Source: Scylla paramamosain
Lineage: Eukaryota; Arthropoda; Malacostraca; Decapoda; Portunidae
Assembly (NCBI RefSeq): GCF_035594125.1
Contig: NC_087156.1
Coordinates: 25,697,997-25,761,996 of the forward strand
Direction: 5' to 3'
Length of the DNA: 64,000 bases
The notes beneath the pieces are model-generated. The model made no database searches, was not told the DNA's origin, and saw nothing but the letters and a program-made list of their open reading frames with translations. The translations under genes were made by a program, and so were the position numbers. Shown piece by piece: positions 61,713 through 64,000 of the stretch; within the stretch, counting starts at the first letter, position 1; each line of letters begins with the position of its first letter.

Positions 61713-63051
61713 GATTATGAAGGAGGTATGAAAAGCATGTGAGTAGGGTTGAGGGATGGAAAGGGTGATGTGAATGGGGAGAAGAAGGCAGGTGAAAGAT
61801 TCACGTCAAAGGAAGCCTTAGCCAATGACAGCTGTCATGTGGGGTTAAGAAAAATCCCTTTCATAAGAAATATATGTAGGAAAGCTGGTTTATGAAGTCT
61901 GGAGCTGTCTGTATATAGTTATGCTAAATATCTTAATATTTTACCCTTTTAGTTGTTCATGTTGAAGGTTTGGAGTAGGACTCTTCATATTTCTGCCTAA
62001 ATCCCATTTATAGATATTTATATAGAGAGAGAGTTCGGTCTATTTATACTGTAAACATTTAGTTGCTGTAATTATTATTTTGTTCTCATTTAGTTCAAAA
62101 GAAGGTTTTGGACGTGGTTTGGCAACAAAGCCGGGAAAAAAATGCAAGAATTTATCAATATATTGGTTTTTGATGCTAAAATGTTTCAAAATACCATCAA
62201 AATATCTAAAAAAGTACAAAACAATAGCACCTTTAAAAAGATGCTAAGATGAAAATACTCAAAGGACTGTCTTCTAGATTATATTACATGGATACACTGC
62301 CTGGCTGCTCACCTCTGACTGGGCCAGGCAGGTGTTGTCATGTGGACGTCAGTTTCTCTGTGTCTGTGGGGAGTAAGGTTTGTCTGTTAGTATGGACGGA
62401 GCTTAAACAGCTCGTATATCTGCACCACAGCTAACAAACGATAAGTTTGACTCTTAATGAAGGGACAAGGAAAGGCAGGACAATTTAACAGGAATGAGGT
62501 TTGAGGGCCTCTTCTCAAAGGCGACACTGGACATCATAGGAATCAAAAGCTTGAAGATTGTCAACCATCTTCCCATTTCAACCTGTGCATATCATGAAGC
62601 ATGTTCCCTTTAGCAGGTGGTGGTTCAACAGAACAGGCTGGTAAGCTTCTTTCAGTAGTGGCAACATCTGTAACAGTCAAAATTGAATTCTAATAAAGCC
62701 AAAATAAAAAGCATGTTGATGACTTGTATCTATCCCCATTCAAGGGTGATCAACCTGGTGGTATATAGATTATTAGAGCTGTCTGATGGACAGGTGGAGG
62801 ATGGGTTCTCAAGCCTCAGAATTTGTAAAGTGACTTCTTATTCTCAAATTTATTTCTATGCACTTTTTTAAGCAAGGGGCTCTGGCCTAGGATAAAGAGA
62901 ACACAATTTTTTTTTATGTAAATGGTTCTGGCTTAAGAGAAAGCACACTTTTATGTAAGGGGCTTTGGCCTAAGATGAGATATTATATGAAAAAAGATTT
63001 ATGGAAGTTGCCAGTCCCTATAGAGTACAGACACTTTCTGACTTATAAATG
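61709..63051. other. intergenic stretch, no gene seen
   Basis: Unique-looking AT-rich DNA. A repeated TAAGGGGCTYTGGCCTAAGA-like phrase occurs three times at about 62873, 62918 and 62957. No protein homology recognised. Confidence 0.5.
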
Positions 63052-63760
63052 TATGAGTTATGAAGGAGAGGCCTGGTTCAGGAGAAATCTCAAGTCACCT
63101 GCAGAATCAAGATTAAGGTCACACTGCTGCCGCCTTTATGAAGTGGAAAAATGCATGAAAAAGCAGAAGAATGGGATGACTGCAAGATCAGATGAGATAC
63201 CCTATAAGGTGTATAAAAATGGAGGGGAAGTGGTGATGGATAAGATAGTTATTTAACTAAGCATAAGTATAGTGCCAAGAAAGAGGAATGGATGTAGAGT
63301 GACACTGCCACATTGAGTTGGAAAAAAATAAATAAATGAGCCAATTGTTTTCAGTGCATTGCTGAATGAGAGATTGTAGAAATGTAATAATTGATGCTGG
63401 TGTTTTAGAAGAAGAACTGAATGGATTTCATGTGGACAGGCGGACAGAGGATAATATCTTTGTGGTCAGTGAAATGACTGAAAGATGATGAGAGTAAATT
63501 GTTTTTAGGTTTCCTAGACAGAGAAAGATTATAGTAGGGTGAATAGAGAAATACTAGATAGAGTTTTAGAAAAGACTGGATTGAATGCAAAGATGGTTAA
63601 CAGTGCAAAATATGCATTCATGTGTAAATAAGCTAAGTACAGACTTTCAGGGACCACATCCTATAAATAAAAATTTGAAAAATCATTGGACAAGGATGCT
63701 TTTGTGTCATATATGGATAAAGTCAATTGTAATAGTAATTTAGGGTGCACCTAGCTAAAA
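63052..63760 (+). mobile_element. degraded LINE-B tail plus body fragment
   Basis: 63052-63117 resembles the LINE-B tail (AGGCCTGGTTCAGGAG, then CACCTGCAGAATCAAGATTA). A body follows at once: ARSDEIPYKVYKNGGEVV, then LGFLDREKDYSRVNREILDR and a decayed QG-C motif near 63690. Many stops. This repeats the tail-then-truncated-body order seen at 25.8-30.4 kb. Confidence 0.65.
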
Positions 63761-63851
63761 TTTACAGGCACTGACTGAAAGCTTTCATGACATTGATGTG
63801 ACATTTAACTATGGTCTAAGAGTAATCATCCAACCAGCAGTTGTCTTTTTG

Positions 63852-63856
<5 letters not shown>

Positions 63857-63895
<39 letters not shown>
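63857..63895. repeat. (CA)n microsatellite
   Basis: About 39 bp of CA followed by GATCAAGATCCAAGGACAAG, which resembles the LINE-B tail repeat. Confidence 0.93.
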
Positions 63896-63897
<2 letters not shown>

Positions 63898-64000
63898 TCA
63901 AGATCCAAGGACAAGAAAGCAGAAAAATTATTGTTGCATACATGCCTCCAAAGACCAACACTTGGGGGCTGATGATTATAAGCACATGCAAAGTGAGTTC

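Overview
This is a eukaryotic nuclear genome window, almost certainly from a decapod crustacean and probably a brachyuran crab. The grounds are: AT-rich DNA; very long (TA)n and (GA/CT)n microsatellites every few kb; TTAGG-type arthropod telomere-like motifs; and non-LTR retrotransposons whose proteins resemble those I associate with portunid crab genomes. The species call is an inference, because no search could be run.

Three spliced host genes can be read exon by exon, with intron phases that close in frame. (1) Minus strand, 18187 down to about 253: symplekin (SYMPK), 20 or 21 coding exons and about 1,083-1,092 aa, the scaffold of the pre-mRNA cleavage/polyadenylation and histone pre-mRNA processing machinery. 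(2) Plus strand, 23428-24495: CHMP5, an ESCRT-III protein, 3 coding exons, 218 aa. A probable 5' UTR exon ends at 18687, which would place the CHMP5 start head-to-head with symplekin across about 0.5 kb. (3) Plus strand, 34764-54421: a cyclin-D1-binding-protein-1 homologue (CCNDBP1/GCIP family), 8 coding exons, 334 aa. The three genes do not form a pathway; they are ordinary housekeeping neighbours.

The rest is introns and intergenic DNA filled with mobile elements. 5.2-8.9 kb: a near-complete Jockey-like LINE ('LINE-A') in a symplekin intron, ending 13 nt before an exon and carrying a second LINE-A copy inside it. 10.0-11.9 kb and 16.6-17.3 kb: long-inverted-repeat elements in symplekin introns. 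20.2-23.0 kb: second LINE-A. 25.8-30.4 kb: a head-to-tail array of four 5'-truncated copies of another LINE ('LINE-B'), each joined to a previous copy's tail; the same junction recurs at 63.1 kb. 32.7-34.5 kb: a 22-bp minisatellite broken by two DNA transposons. 36.5-37.1 kb: a hAT-like element in a tandem repeat. 39.2-39.8 kb: Tc1 transposase relic. 41.3-44.1 kb: LINE-A debris. 49.0-50.4 kb: a Tigger-like transposase 5' half joined to a mariner 3' half. 51.2-52.7 kb: an RTE-like LINE. 55.1-56.4 kb: third LINE-A. 58.15-58.65 kb: a hAT MITE with a perfect 8-bp target duplication inside a Tc1-like relic. 60-62 kb: compound microsatellites.

The most unusual structures are the LINE-B tail-to-body array with its splice-acceptor-like tail, the LINE-A insertion that rebuilt a symplekin 3' splice-site region, and the palindrome over a splice donor in the SYMPK/CHMP5 intergenic region. 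No tRNA, rRNA, CRISPR array or bacterial operon was seen.
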